This document shows, one piece after another, positions 1-6,959 of a DNA stretch of 7,591 nucleotides. The notes under the pieces are model-generated. The model ran no database searches. It saw nothing but the letters and a program-made list of their open reading frames with translations, and was not told where the DNA came from. This DNA is from Anaerolineaceae bacterium (GTDB taxonomy: Bacteria; Chloroflexota; Anaerolineae; Anaerolineales; Anaerolineaceae), in NCBI GenBank assembly GCA_028714615.1, contig JAQTMA010000196.1:1-7591 (forward strand), read 5' to 3'. The translations under genes and the position numbers were made by a program. The number at the start of each line of letters is the position of its first letter. Position 1 is the first letter of the stretch.

Positions 1-1
1 C

Positions 2-493
2 AATGGGCAAGCTCACCTTAACCATATTTTATGGGACCGGAATACAACCGCAAATAATGGCGTCTTTGATGAGATTGGGCGCCTTGATGGAGCTGCCGGG
101 TTTGACCTGGACGGCTATCACATTACAAGCTTCTCGATGGCATTGGGCGCAGGCGCCGATGCCGGGGTGACCGTCGATATCGACGGCGAACCTCGTCCCG
201 CACCACAAAACACACAGCCAGACCTTGGCGCAGATGAATATCCGTTCCAGCCTGGTGTTGACCTAAGCGCCCAGAAGGTAGTTTTCGAGCCCAAAGGCGT
301 GGTGACCGTGGATCAAAATACCGGTCAGACAACCTTTTCCGTTGTGCAAGATTACCTGATCCGATTTTTCCATGGCAACAGCGTGACAGAACCGCTGCAT
401 GTGGCGATCAGCGATTCGCTTGCTTCAAAAATAGGCAAAATCGGAATATCTTCAATAATCGCATGTCGCAATAACCTATTGCGGAACTCGTAA
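2..493 (+). CDS. Secreted right-handed parallel beta-helix protein, C-terminal fragment (3'-truncated?)
   Basis: The frame is open from the left edge to a TAA at 491-493, giving 163 visible residues; the start lies outside the window. The first part (N-H-I-L-W-D, then D-A-G-V-T-V-D-I-D-G-E-P-R-P, then P-D-L-G-A-D-E-Y at 218-241) matches the block that usually closes a right-handed parallel beta-helix repeat domain in secreted bacterial proteins. After it, from about 242, comes a beta-rich segment with V-D-L-S-A-Q-K and ending in H-V-A-I-S-D-S-L, like the start of a DUF11-type domain. That segment breaks off: from about 428 the last 21 residues are unlike such domains and the DNA becomes AT-rich. 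No C-terminal anchor or sorting motif is present. Such proteins are typically extracellular, sometimes polysaccharide-binding or polysaccharide-cleaving, but no catalytic residues can be seen here. Family assignment is fairly secure; the truncation is inferred. Confidence 0.72.
   Translation, partial: NGQAHLNHILWDRNTTANNGVFDEIGRLDGAAGFDLDGYHITSFSMALGAGADAGVTVDIDGEPRPAPQNTQPDLGADEYPFQPGVDLSAQKVVFEPKGVVTVDQNTGQTTFSVVQDYLIRFFHGNSVTEPLHVAISDSLASKIGKIGISSIIACRNNLLRNS
467..483. repeat. Small perfect inverted repeat at the end of the beta-helix gene
   Basis: CGCAATA (467-473) and TATTGCG (477-483) are perfect inverse complements with a 3-nt loop. The hairpin overlaps the last codons of the upstream gene, whose stop is at 491-493. 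No T-tract follows directly, so it is not a standard intrinsic terminator. Its core resembles one arm of the inverted repeat downstream of the giant gene. Confidence 0.5.
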
Positions 494-507
494 AGCGCTC
501 ATCCCCC

Positions 508-536
508 TCCTTTTTCCAGTAGAGTCATGATATACT
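508..536 (+). promoter_or_regulatory. Candidate extended -10 promoter for the giant surface-protein gene
   Basis: TGATATACT at 528-536 fits an extended -10 element (TG-N-TATACT). The hexamer 17 bp upstream (508-513) is a poor match to a -35 box, as is usual for extended -10 promoters. It lies in AT-rich DNA on the correct strand, about 320 bp before the preferred start codon, so it would give a long leader. A second possible -10 (CATAAT, 595-600) overlaps the hairpin at 596-616. Pattern match only. Confidence 0.22.
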
Positions 537-595
537 TTTTGAAGTTTAGTATTATTGGGTTCTAAATCCCCATTTATCCGTATAACCGAATTATC

Positions 596-616
596 ATAAT
601 ACGCTCCGAGTATTAT
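596..616. repeat. Inverted repeat in the leader region, possible operator
   Basis: ATAATAC (596-602) and GTATTAT (610-616) are perfect inverse complements around a 7-nt spacer. The dyad is AT-rich, lies between two genes, and overlaps a possible -10 hexamer (595-600). A protein-binding operator or an RNA hairpin in the leader would both fit. No regulator is encoded in the window. Confidence 0.35.
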
Positions 617-849
617 CGCGCGTGGTTGGGTGAAACATGGCTGAAGAGCAAAAAAGGAAGAGTCATAGTATGTTTCTCCGACCACCGATCAGTGGAAAGG
701 AGGTCAAGAAAACCATCCCCATTGAAATTGTAACTGTCACTTGTCCATCGTCAAAATGCAATTGGTCGCAACCAGATCTTGAGCAGTATAAGGCCGAAGC
801 GACGAATTCCATGGAGTTGTTTAAACCATCTTTGAGGAAGCCAAGACGC

Positions 850-856
850 GAGGAAG
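850..856 (+). promoter_or_regulatory. Ribosome binding site that supports the start at 859
   Basis: GAGGAAG lies just before ATG 859, with 5 nt between the GAGG core and the start codon. The codons that follow encode a textbook signal peptide. The in-frame ATG at 637 has only a weak GGTG-like sequence upstream, and using it would bury the signal peptide behind 74 hydrophilic residues. Confidence 0.6.
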
Positions 857-858
857 AC

Positions 859-933
859 ATGAACCGATTTAAAATGTTGAATGCCATTGTAATCTGCGTC
901 TTTATCGTGCAGTTGATCTCGCCGGTGTTTGCA
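859..933 (+). other. Sec-type signal peptide of the giant protein
   Basis: The first 25 residues show a short basic N-region (N-R-F-K), a hydrophobic core (A-I-V-I-C-V-F-I-V-Q-L-I) and an S-P-V-F-A end that fits signal peptidase I cleavage before A-S-A-Q. There is no lipobox, because the only cysteine is inside the hydrophobic core. This indicates export across the cytoplasmic membrane. Confidence 0.8.
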
Positions 934-3900
934 GCGTCCGCGCAAGTACCGGCGCAGCGAGTGGAAACGGGGGTGACCCCCACCACAGGTTCGCTACCGA
1001 TTTCTTTCCATTACGTAAAAACCTTCGGCGAAACCGGTATACCGTATCCATCCGCCGGCCAGGAGGATCACCTCAACATCCCGGCAGGAATTTACCTGGA
1101 TGCTACCAATCACGTCTACCTGGTCGAGACCGGCGGCAAGCGCCTGTGGAGTATGGATTCGTCAGCCGTGAATACAATGAACTTCCCGGTGGGCGTTGCC
1201 GGGCAAAATACCGCTTTGGAAAATCCGCAAGACGTGGCCCTCTATGACGGCAAGATTTGGGTGGCGGATTGGAACCGCCTGGTGATTTACAACGCCGATG
1301 GAACATCTCGCCAGGAGGTTTACCAGTATGATAACCCAGACCCCAACCAGCCCAATTGGTTCGACTGCGCAACCGGGCTGTCCTTTGACGCCGCAAACCG
1401 GCTGTATGTCGTTCAGGCCTGCGGCAGCAACGAAGTCCTTCTGATGGCTGTTTCCGGGGCTTTCCCGGATTACCATGTTTCCCTCTCCAAAACGATCGGC
1501 AAGGGCTCTTTGAACAACCCCGTGCAATCGGTCTACGCCGATTTGACCGGTTCCTCCCCAGCCTTATTCGTCACTGATGATAGCGGTGTGCAGCGTTGTT
1601 CCGAAGACGGCGGCAGCGGCGATTGGAACTGCGTAGGAATGGCCCCCGGCTTCCAGGGACGCGGTTTCGGTCTCAACCCGGCCGATCCGACCCACATCTA
1701 TGTGGCGCGTACCGGTTGGAGTGGTCAAGGGATTAATCGATGCGATGATTCAAGCTGCTCGGCCTACATCGTCAACCCAGACAACGCTCCTCAAATCCTG
1801 TTTGACCCGGTCGATATTGCTTTCGACACCACCGGCAACGCCTTCGTGACCGACAGGGGTGATGCAACTGTCAAGAAGTTTTTGTCTGCAGACCAATCCC
1901 AATATTCGGTTTTCAAAGGCACCCAGTTCTCTCCTTATATATCGGCCGATCTCAACTTTAACGATCCTGTCGGGGTGGCCATCACGCCCGATTATGGTGT
2001 CCTGATCTTGGAACGCCAGGGTCAACGGTTAACCAAGCTGTTCGATGAGGGCGATTTGGCCTGGAATTTTGGCCAGGCGGGCGTCTGGGGCAACGATTAC
2101 AACCACACCAACAACCCTGAAGGCAACCCGGCAGTCGATACCCAGGGACGCATCTATTTCCCGGATCGCAATAATAGTCGGGTGGTGATCTTATCTTCAA
2201 CGGGTACATACTTGGGCGCCATCGGCAACCAGAATGGCGAGGTTAATTACCAACTCAACTCCCCCTCCGGAGTAGCAATCGGCCCCAATGGCGATATATA
2301 CGTCGCCAACCAAGATAGTCACAACATCAAGATCTACACTGCGGACCGCTTCTACCAGTCGATGATTGGTAATGTGGACAATAATTGGGGCGCGGACAAC
2401 GAACACTTCAACCGGCCGAGCGGAATTGCCGTAGCCAATGACCAAACGGTCTTTGTCTCCGACATGAACAACCAGCGCGTCCAGAAATGCACACGCAGCT
2501 CGCCAAGTGGCACGAATTGGACCTGTGAGACATTTGTTGGAGAGACACAGGCGAGCAACAACGATCCCCTCCACCTGGACCAACCGGCTTCGTTAGCCTG
2601 GGATAAGAACGCCCACCGCCTTTATGTGGCCGACCAGAACAACAGCCGCGTCCAGGTATTTGGAGAAGCTGGAGATTATCTAGCGACCATCGGCGGGGAG
2701 TATGGGCACGGTGATGGCCTACTCGCGAACCCGATGGGATTAGCGGTGGATGAGATGGGGGCTCTGTATATTGCGGATCCGGGAAGTTACACCGTTCAAA
2801 AGTTTATCCCGGTCGTAGAGCCGACCGAATTCGCCGGGCAAACAGGTGGTCCGCTCCAGCACATGGTGAAAGACGGCGCTTACCTGTATTCCAGCGCTGG
2901 CCCGCGTCTAGATGTCTTCAACCTGGCCAATCCGGATCATCCCGTTTTCGTGGGCGAATCGGACCTGCTTCCATTCCTCATGAGCGACCTGTCTGTTCAG
3001 GGCAACTACGCCTACCTCACGTTTGATAACAACGCCGGCTTTGCCATTCTCGATCTGACCGATAAGACTCATCCGGTGCAGATCGGCAGCCTGCTGCTCG
3101 CTAATACCACCAGCGTCACGGTTAAGGGCAGCCGCGCTTATGTCGGTTCTAACTGCTGCTCACGAGGCTGGTCTTCGGCGCGCTTGTTCGTCGTCGATGT
3201 GAGCGACAAAGCCAACCCCGTCATCCTCAATTACCTGGAATGGGGCGATCCGGATCGGGTGAATGAGATCCGCAAGATCGTGGGGGATGGAACAGGAAAT
3301 GGGCAGACGATTTACATTGCGGCAGGAAATGAAGGCGTCGTAAAAGTCGATGTTTCCGGCGTTACGGCAACGGTTGCCCCGATCGAAACCGGGCGATACA
3401 AACCCACCGGAGACGTTAGGATGGTTGACCTGGCGCTCAATGCCGATGGTTCCCTGGCTTTCGTGGCCGATCAAGGTTTCGGCCTCAGGGCTATATCGAC
3501 TTCCACAATGGGTGATGCCGGCCTGGACAGCGTTGATACGCGCGGTTACGACTGGACACCCAATACAATCAACCTGGATGGAAATACCGTGATCACCACA
3601 GCCGGTCGTGCAAGCGTGGGGACCTTCGATGTATCTACCCCCACAAGTATTCCGGAGCCAACCCGTTGCTTTTTCTTTGGGTCGACGGAAGACGCGATCG
3701 GGTCGGGCAGCCGGGTCTACCTCGCGCGTTTCGAGCAGGGGTTAACCACTTCGCCCCTCCCCGATTGCAGTTCGACCCCCCTCGACGAGCAAACCCGCCC
3801 GATAAGCACATCGGGAACACTAGCCACTCTGGGAGACTACACCTATCAAGCGACTTGGGAGGGTGGTCTGCGTATTCTGGATACCTCAGACCCGGCGCAC

Positions 3901-6900
3901 CCGCGCGAGCTGAGCGTGTCGAACCTGGATACGAGCATCAACGATGTGGAAGCGCTTACTCCGACACCCGGCACGATGACCTATGCTTACCTGGTCACGG
4001 GTTTTCCAGGGCAAAGCAGCTTGAGGGTGATGAATGTAACCGACCCGGCGGCGCCATCCCTGGCCGGTTCGGTATATGACATCGGTGGGACCCTGTTGAA
4101 TACACTGGGGGTCCGCCAGGTTGGGGCCTCGGTTTACGCCTATATACCCGAAGGCGGCTGGTACGGTGACCCGGATGGTGATGGACCGGCAACCGACCAA
4201 TTTAACATTGGATCATTCCGCGTCATCGATGTGACCGATCCAATGAATATCCAGGAAGTTGGCCAAACAGGGCCTATCTTCGACGGCCAAACCAATGATA
4301 CCCTCTTTTACAACAATTATGCGCTGGTAACGCTCACCCAGGTTTGTGATAATAACGGAAACAACTGCGTCGGCGGCGGGGTCCGCGTGATCGATATCAG
4401 CGACCCGGCGCATCCGAACCAGGTGAGTAGTTCACTCCCCGGCTTACGCACGCGCTTCATGGATATTCTGGATGGCCGGCTGTATATAGCTGCCTACGAT
4501 CAAGGCTTGCTCGTCTGGGATATCTCAAGCTCGGATCCTAACACCTGGTTCGAGCTAGGCAGTTTTCGCAGCAAATCCAGCAGCCTCTTGGGTGTAGCCG
4601 TTGAAGCGGTCAACCAGCATGTCTATGCTTACGTATCCGATAATTCCCAAATGAAGATCTATACTCTGGATGTAAGCTATCCAGCTTCGATTGTGAAGAT
4701 CGACCAATCTATTCCACTCCCAGGTAAAGTGTTTGACCTCAACCGGATCGGGAATTACATCCTGGTCTCGGCGGTCAACGCCGGATTGTATACCTTCTGG
4801 GTCACCCCACAGGTTGAAGCAGGCATCACCACCACCAGCGGCGACAGCCTCATTTCTGATTTAGACGGCACGACCTATTCCTTCCAGGCTGGCGATGTCG
4901 CCCGCGACCTGCGTCTGTTGCATACCCCCATCCTGGGGGCGAATGCTCCCGAACCACAGGTGGGGCGCGCTTTCATCGGCCATACCTTCTCCAACTCGGC
5001 TACGGATGCGGTCCACGACCGGCCAATGACCAGCCTTCCAGATGGCAAAACCTACGACTTGACCATCGGCTATGAACCCACGGGGTTGGATGGCGTCGGT
5101 GAGAATACTCTGGGCCTGTATTACTGGAGCGGATCGGCCTGGGTTCAAGAAGCCAGTAATACTAACACGGTCACGCATACGCTCACCGCTCACCCGAACC
5201 ACTTCTCCCTGTGGTCTGTGCAGGGCTGGTCTTCTCAGGAACTTCCCAGCGGCACGCTCAGTGTGGGGTCAGGCAATTACACGGCGAGCTCGTCCGTGTC
5301 ATTGACCCTCAGCGCCATCAGCCCGCAGAGCAGCGTCACGTGGATGCGTTTCTCGAACACGAACAATGGCAGCGATTGGACGGACTGGGAGGCATATAGC
5401 ACGGCCAAAGCGGGCTGGGCGCTGGAACCAGGGGATGGTGTAAAGACAGTTTACGTCCAATTCAAAGACCTGAGCGGCAACCTATCCAATCCTATCTCGG
5501 ACAGTATCACTCTGGATAAAACCAATCCAGTTGGCTCGCTTCTGATCAATGGTGGGGCAGCCTACGCTACTTCGGCGAGCATATTGCTCTCGGTCGATGT
5601 GACCGACGCTAATCCCGGTCTAGAAATGAGCTTCTCCAATGATGAGTCAACCTGGTCGGAGTGGGAAGCCTATACTTCCAACAAAGGCTGGTCAACGTCG
5701 GGAAGTGATGGCAGCAAGACCGTATGGACGCGCTTTAAAGACGCGGCCGGTAATGTGTCCTCAGCCAGTTCCGATACGATCCTGCTGGATACGGCAGCGC
5801 CTACCGGGAGTATCACCATCAATGGCGGCGCCTCGGTGGCATTAACCCACCAGGTGCTGTTGACTCTGCCAGCCAGCGATGCTACCAGCGGGGTTAGCCA
5901 GATGGTGCTTTCCAATGACGGGTCTACCTGGACAGCCTGGGACACCTACAATCCTTCGCGGTTGTGGACACTCAGCGATGGGGATGGTGCGAAAACCGTC
6001 TACGCGCGCTATCAGGATAATGCGGGTCTCAACTCATCCATCTTCTCAGCCAATATCACCCTGGACAGTACCCCGCCGACCGGTGGAGTTGCCTTCCATA
6101 ACAGCCCGACATTCACCAACCAGTCCTCCATCATGCTCGACTTTACCACCAGCGGTACCCCATACCAGATGCGTTACACTGAACAGTCCTCACATCTGCT
6201 AACGCAAGCCTGGACACCATTTGCCAACCAAGTAAATTGGGATCTGGGGAGCGGGGATGGGGTTAAAAACGTCTTTGCCCAGTTTAAGAACGAGGTAGGC
6301 AACCCCTCGGCGGTTTACAGTACGAGCACTATTCTGGATACCACAGCGCCGACCGGCAGCATCCTGGTCAATGGTGGCATGGGGGTAACTGCCTCACCCA
6401 ACGTGACCTTGGTGCTACCCACAACGGAAACCGGTAGCGGCGTTGCCCAGATGATGATCTCGAACGCGGAATCGTTCAGCGATACGAGCTGGGAATTATA
6501 TAGCGCAACGAAGTCATGGACGCTCACCGGCGGTGATGGGAGCAAAACCGTCTACGCCAAGTTCAAAGACCAGATTGGCAATGTTTCCAGTGTTTACTCC
6601 GATAGTATCACACTCGACAGTTCCGCTCCGAGCGGTTCGGCCATCATCAACGATGGCCAGCCCAGTACCATCAATCGCGCTGTGACACTCACAATTACTG
6701 CAAATGGAGGAGCCAATTCCCCTGAAAGCATGATGATCTCAAACGACGCCACTTTCACCGGGTCAACATGGCAACCGTATGCGACCAGCCTGAGCTGGAC
6801 GCTTAGCGAAGGGTACGGCTCGAAATCTGTATTTTTCAAGCTCCGCGACTCTGCCGGCAATATTTCAACGATCTTCATCGCAGAGATTTTGTTCAAGCAA

Positions 6901-6939
6901 GATACAATGAGTATCTTCTTACCCCTGGTCAAGCAGTAA
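859..6939 (+). CDS. Giant secreted multi-domain surface protein: NHL propellers, LVIVD propellers, Ig-like stalk
   Basis: This is a 2026-aa exported protein. Residues 1-25 form a signal peptide (basic N-end, hydrophobic core, likely cleavage after V-F-A). Residues about 53-654 hold NHL-type blades (for example P-S-G-V-A-I-G-P-N-G-D-I-Y-V-A-N and V-A-D-Q-N-N-S-R-V-Q-V-F). Residues 655-1317 hold LVIVD-type blades (V-I-D-I-S-D-P-A-H-P and relatives). Residues 1318-1464 are a beta domain like the ZU5-tail domains of other surface proteins (L-Y-Y-W-S-G-S-A-W-V, then H-F-S-L-W-S-V). Residues 1465-2016 are six Ig-like repeats, followed by a 10-residue tail with F-L-P-L-V-K. All 14 mature-protein cysteines lie between residues 170 and 1170. 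No catalytic site was recognised, so a binding, adhesion or scaffold role is inferred. An upstream in-frame ATG at 637 would add 74 residues. That extension is hydrophilic, has near-random third positions including AGG and AGA codons, and would displace the signal peptide, so 859 is preferred. The gene has no same-strand neighbour downstream. Confidence 0.85.
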   Translation: MNRFKMLNAIVICVFIVQLISPVFAASAQVPAQRVETGVTPTTGSLPISFHYVKTFGETGIPYPSAGQEDHLNIPAGIYLDATNHVYLVETGGKRLWSMDSSAVNTMNFPVGVAGQNTALENPQDVALYDGKIWVADWNRLVIYNADGTSRQEVYQYDNPDPNQPNWFDCATGLSFDAANRLYVVQACGSNEVLLMAVSGAFPDYHVSLSKTIGKGSLNNPVQSVYADLTGSSPALFVTDDSGVQRCSEDGGSGDWNCVGMAPGFQGRGFGLNPADPTHIYVARTGWSGQGINRCDDSSCSAYIVNPDNAPQILFDPVDIAFDTTGNAFVTDRGDATVKKFLSADQSQYSVFKGTQFSPYISADLNFNDPVGVAITPDYGVLILERQGQRLTKLFDEGDLAWNFGQAGVWGNDYNHTNNPEGNPAVDTQGRIYFPDRNNSRVVILSSTGTYLGAIGNQNGEVNYQLNSPSGVAIGPNGDIYVANQDSHNIKIYTADRFYQSMIGNVDNNWGADNEHFNRPSGIAVANDQTVFVSDMNNQRVQKCTRSSPSGTNWTCETFVGETQASNNDPLHLDQPASLAWDKNAHRLYVADQNNSRVQVFGEAGDYLATIGGEYGHGDGLLANPMGLAVDEMGALYIADPGSYTVQKFIPVVEPTEFAGQTGGPLQHMVKDGAYLYSSAGPRLDVFNLANPDHPVFVGESDLLPFLMSDLSVQGNYAYLTFDNNAGFAILDLTDKTHPVQIGSLLLANTTSVTVKGSRAYVGSNCCSRGWSSARLFVVDVSDKANPVILNYLEWGDPDRVNEIRKIVGDGTGNGQTIYIAAGNEGVVKVDVSGVTATVAPIETGRYKPTGDVRMVDLALNADGSLAFVADQGFGLRAISTSTMGDAGLDSVDTRGYDWTPNTINLDGNTVITTAGRASVGTFDVSTPTSIPEPTRCFFFGSTEDAIGSGSRVYLARFEQGLTTSPLPDCSSTPLDEQTRPISTSGTLATLGDYTYQATWEGGLRILDTSDPAHPRELSVSNLDTSINDVEALTPTPGTMTYAYLVTGFPGQSSLRVMNVTDPAAPSLAGSVYDIGGTLLNTLGVRQVGASVYAYIPEGGWYGDPDGDGPATDQFNIGSFRVIDVTDPMNIQEVGQTGPIFDGQTNDTLFYNNYALVTLTQVCDNNGNNCVGGGVRVIDISDPAHPNQVSSSLPGLRTRFMDILDGRLYIAAYDQGLLVWDISSSDPNTWFELGSFRSKSSSLLGVAVEAVNQHVYAYVSDNSQMKIYTLDVSYPASIVKIDQSIPLPGKVFDLNRIGNYILVSAVNAGLYTFWVTPQVEAGITTTSGDSLISDLDGTTYSFQAGDVARDLRLLHTPILGANAPEPQVGRAFIGHTFSNSATDAVHDRPMTSLPDGKTYDLTIGYEPTGLDGVGENTLGLYYWSGSAWVQEASNTNTVTHTLTAHPNHFSLWSVQGWSSQELPSGTLSVGSGNYTASSSVSLTLSAISPQSSVTWMRFSNTNNGSDWTDWEAYSTAKAGWALEPGDGVKTVYVQFKDLSGNLSNPISDSITLDKTNPVGSLLINGGAAYATSASILLSVDVTDANPGLEMSFSNDESTWSEWEAYTSNKGWSTSGSDGSKTVWTRFKDAAGNVSSASSDTILLDTAAPTGSITINGGASVALTHQVLLTLPASDATSGVSQMVLSNDGSTWTAWDTYNPSRLWTLSDGDGAKTVYARYQDNAGLNSSIFSANITLDSTPPTGGVAFHNSPTFTNQSSIMLDFTTSGTPYQMRYTEQSSHLLTQAWTPFANQVNWDLGSGDGVKNVFAQFKNEVGNPSAVYSTSTILDTTAPTGSILVNGGMGVTASPNVTLVLPTTETGSGVAQMMISNAESFSDTSWELYSATKSWTLTGGDGSKTVYAKFKDQIGNVSSVYSDSITLDSSAPSGSAIINDGQPSTINRAVTLTITANGGANSPESMMISNDATFTGSTWQPYATSLSWTLSEGYGSKSVFFKLRDSAGNISTIFIAEILFKQDTMSIFLPLVKQ
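1015..2820 (+). repeat. About 12 NHL-type propeller blades (coding)
   Basis: Counting by eye gives about 12 units of 40-60 residues. Each has a P-x-G/D-V/I-A-V/I start, a D/N-x-x-G turn, a V/I-Y/F-V-A/S-D strand and an R/K-V-Q/I-K/V-F/Y end. Units 6 to 12 (from about 1801) are clear; the first five are diverged. Twelve blades would suit two six-bladed propellers in tandem. NHL propellers usually bind proteins, RNA or glycans and are often not enzymes. Blade number and closure are inferred. Confidence 0.65.
2821..4809 (+). repeat. About 14 LVIVD-type propeller blades (coding)
   Basis: Units typically read G-x-Y-A-Y-V/L followed by a strand such as L-F-V-V-D-V-S-D-K-A-N-P or V-R-V-I-D-I-S-D-P-A-H-P, the hallmark of LVIVD repeats in bacterial surface proteins. 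About 14 units of 40-60 residues can be counted, compatible with two seven-bladed propellers. Some middle units (about 3300-3800) are weak. The function of LVIVD proteins is largely unknown; an extracellular binding role is inferred. Confidence 0.62.
4168..4197 (+). other. Possible Ca2+-binding loop (DxDxDG) inside an LVIVD blade
   Basis: Residues 1104-1113 of the giant protein read D-P-D-G-D-G-P-A-T-D. This fits the DxDxDG calcium-loop pattern with a further acidic residue in a suitable place. It sits in a longer-than-usual connection between strands of one blade. Calcium binding is inferred from the pattern only. Confidence 0.4.
4810..5250 (+). other. ZU5-tail-like beta domain between propellers and Ig repeats (coding)
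   Basis: About 147 residues, starting A-G-I-T-T-T and containing L-G-L-Y-Y-W-S-G-S-A-W-V-Q-E and P-N-H-F-S-L-W-S-V. This 'one-line description of a bar' pattern (Y-x-W-x-G-x-x-W-V, then H-F-S) is common in bacterial surface proteins just before repeat stalks. It contains no cysteine. The family name is from memory and approximate. Confidence 0.45.
5251..6906 (+). repeat. Six tandem Ig-like repeats of about 92 aa (coding)
   Basis: Units start at 5251, 5533, 5806, 6082, 6355 and 6634 and are 94, 91, 92, 91, 93 and 91 codons long. The shared pattern is G-S-I-x-I-N-G-G near the start, M-x-x-S-N-D in the middle, W-x-x-W/Y-x-x-Y, then G-D-G-x-K-T-V-Y-x-x-F-K-D-x-x-G-N, and L-D-x-T-x-P-T at the end. 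These are beta-sandwich units that would make a stiff stalk. The fourth unit is the most diverged: it lacks I-N-G-G and S-N-D. There are no cysteines in the array. Confidence 0.8.
6907..6936 (+). other. Short hydrophobic C-terminal tail, putative sorting tag
   Basis: The protein ends M-S-I-F-L-P-L-V-K-Q right after the last Ig-like unit. From memory, endings of the form (Y/F)-L-P-L-V/I-x-(K/R) recur on otherwise unrelated secreted proteins of Chloroflexota. That suggests a sorting or anchoring signal rather than part of the Ig fold. It is too short for a membrane anchor and has no LPXTG motif or PEP-CTERM signature. Confidence 0.5.
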
Positions 6940-6959
6940 AGCATCTCGCGTCCGATGCA

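Larger units (their letters stand above)
494..636. other. AT-rich intergenic region
   Basis: No convincing gene is seen here on either strand. The stretch from about 515 to 617 is clearly richer in A and T than the flanking coding DNA. It holds a weak promoter candidate (508-536) and a hairpin (596-616), listed separately. If translation of the giant gene starts at 859, the untranslated region continues to 858. Confidence 0.6.

Noticed and set aside
696..724. Short gene started by the strong AAAGGAGGT site
   Set aside because: No standard start codon lies at usable distance; TTG at 722 is too far and reads only three codons before a stop.
637..858. N-terminal extension of the giant protein from ATG 637
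   Set aside because: It would place 74 hydrophilic residues before a clear signal peptide, has a weak ribosome site and codon use unlike the gene body. ATG 859 has a better ribosome site and gives a normal exported protein.
1103..2583. Antisense open frames within the propeller region
   Set aside because: They mirror the codon structure of the giant gene, have no family resemblance or sensible ribosome sites, and their composition follows the sense strand.
3666..4079. Overlapping plus-strand frame of 137 codons
   Set aside because: The translation is rich in R, P and G, as expected for an off-frame reading of this gene, and the in-frame LVIVD repeats continue without a break through this stretch.
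6907..6939. LPXTG sortase signal at the C-terminus
   Set aside because: The L-P is followed by L-V-K-Q and the stop; there is no T-G, no following hydrophobic span and no long basic tail.
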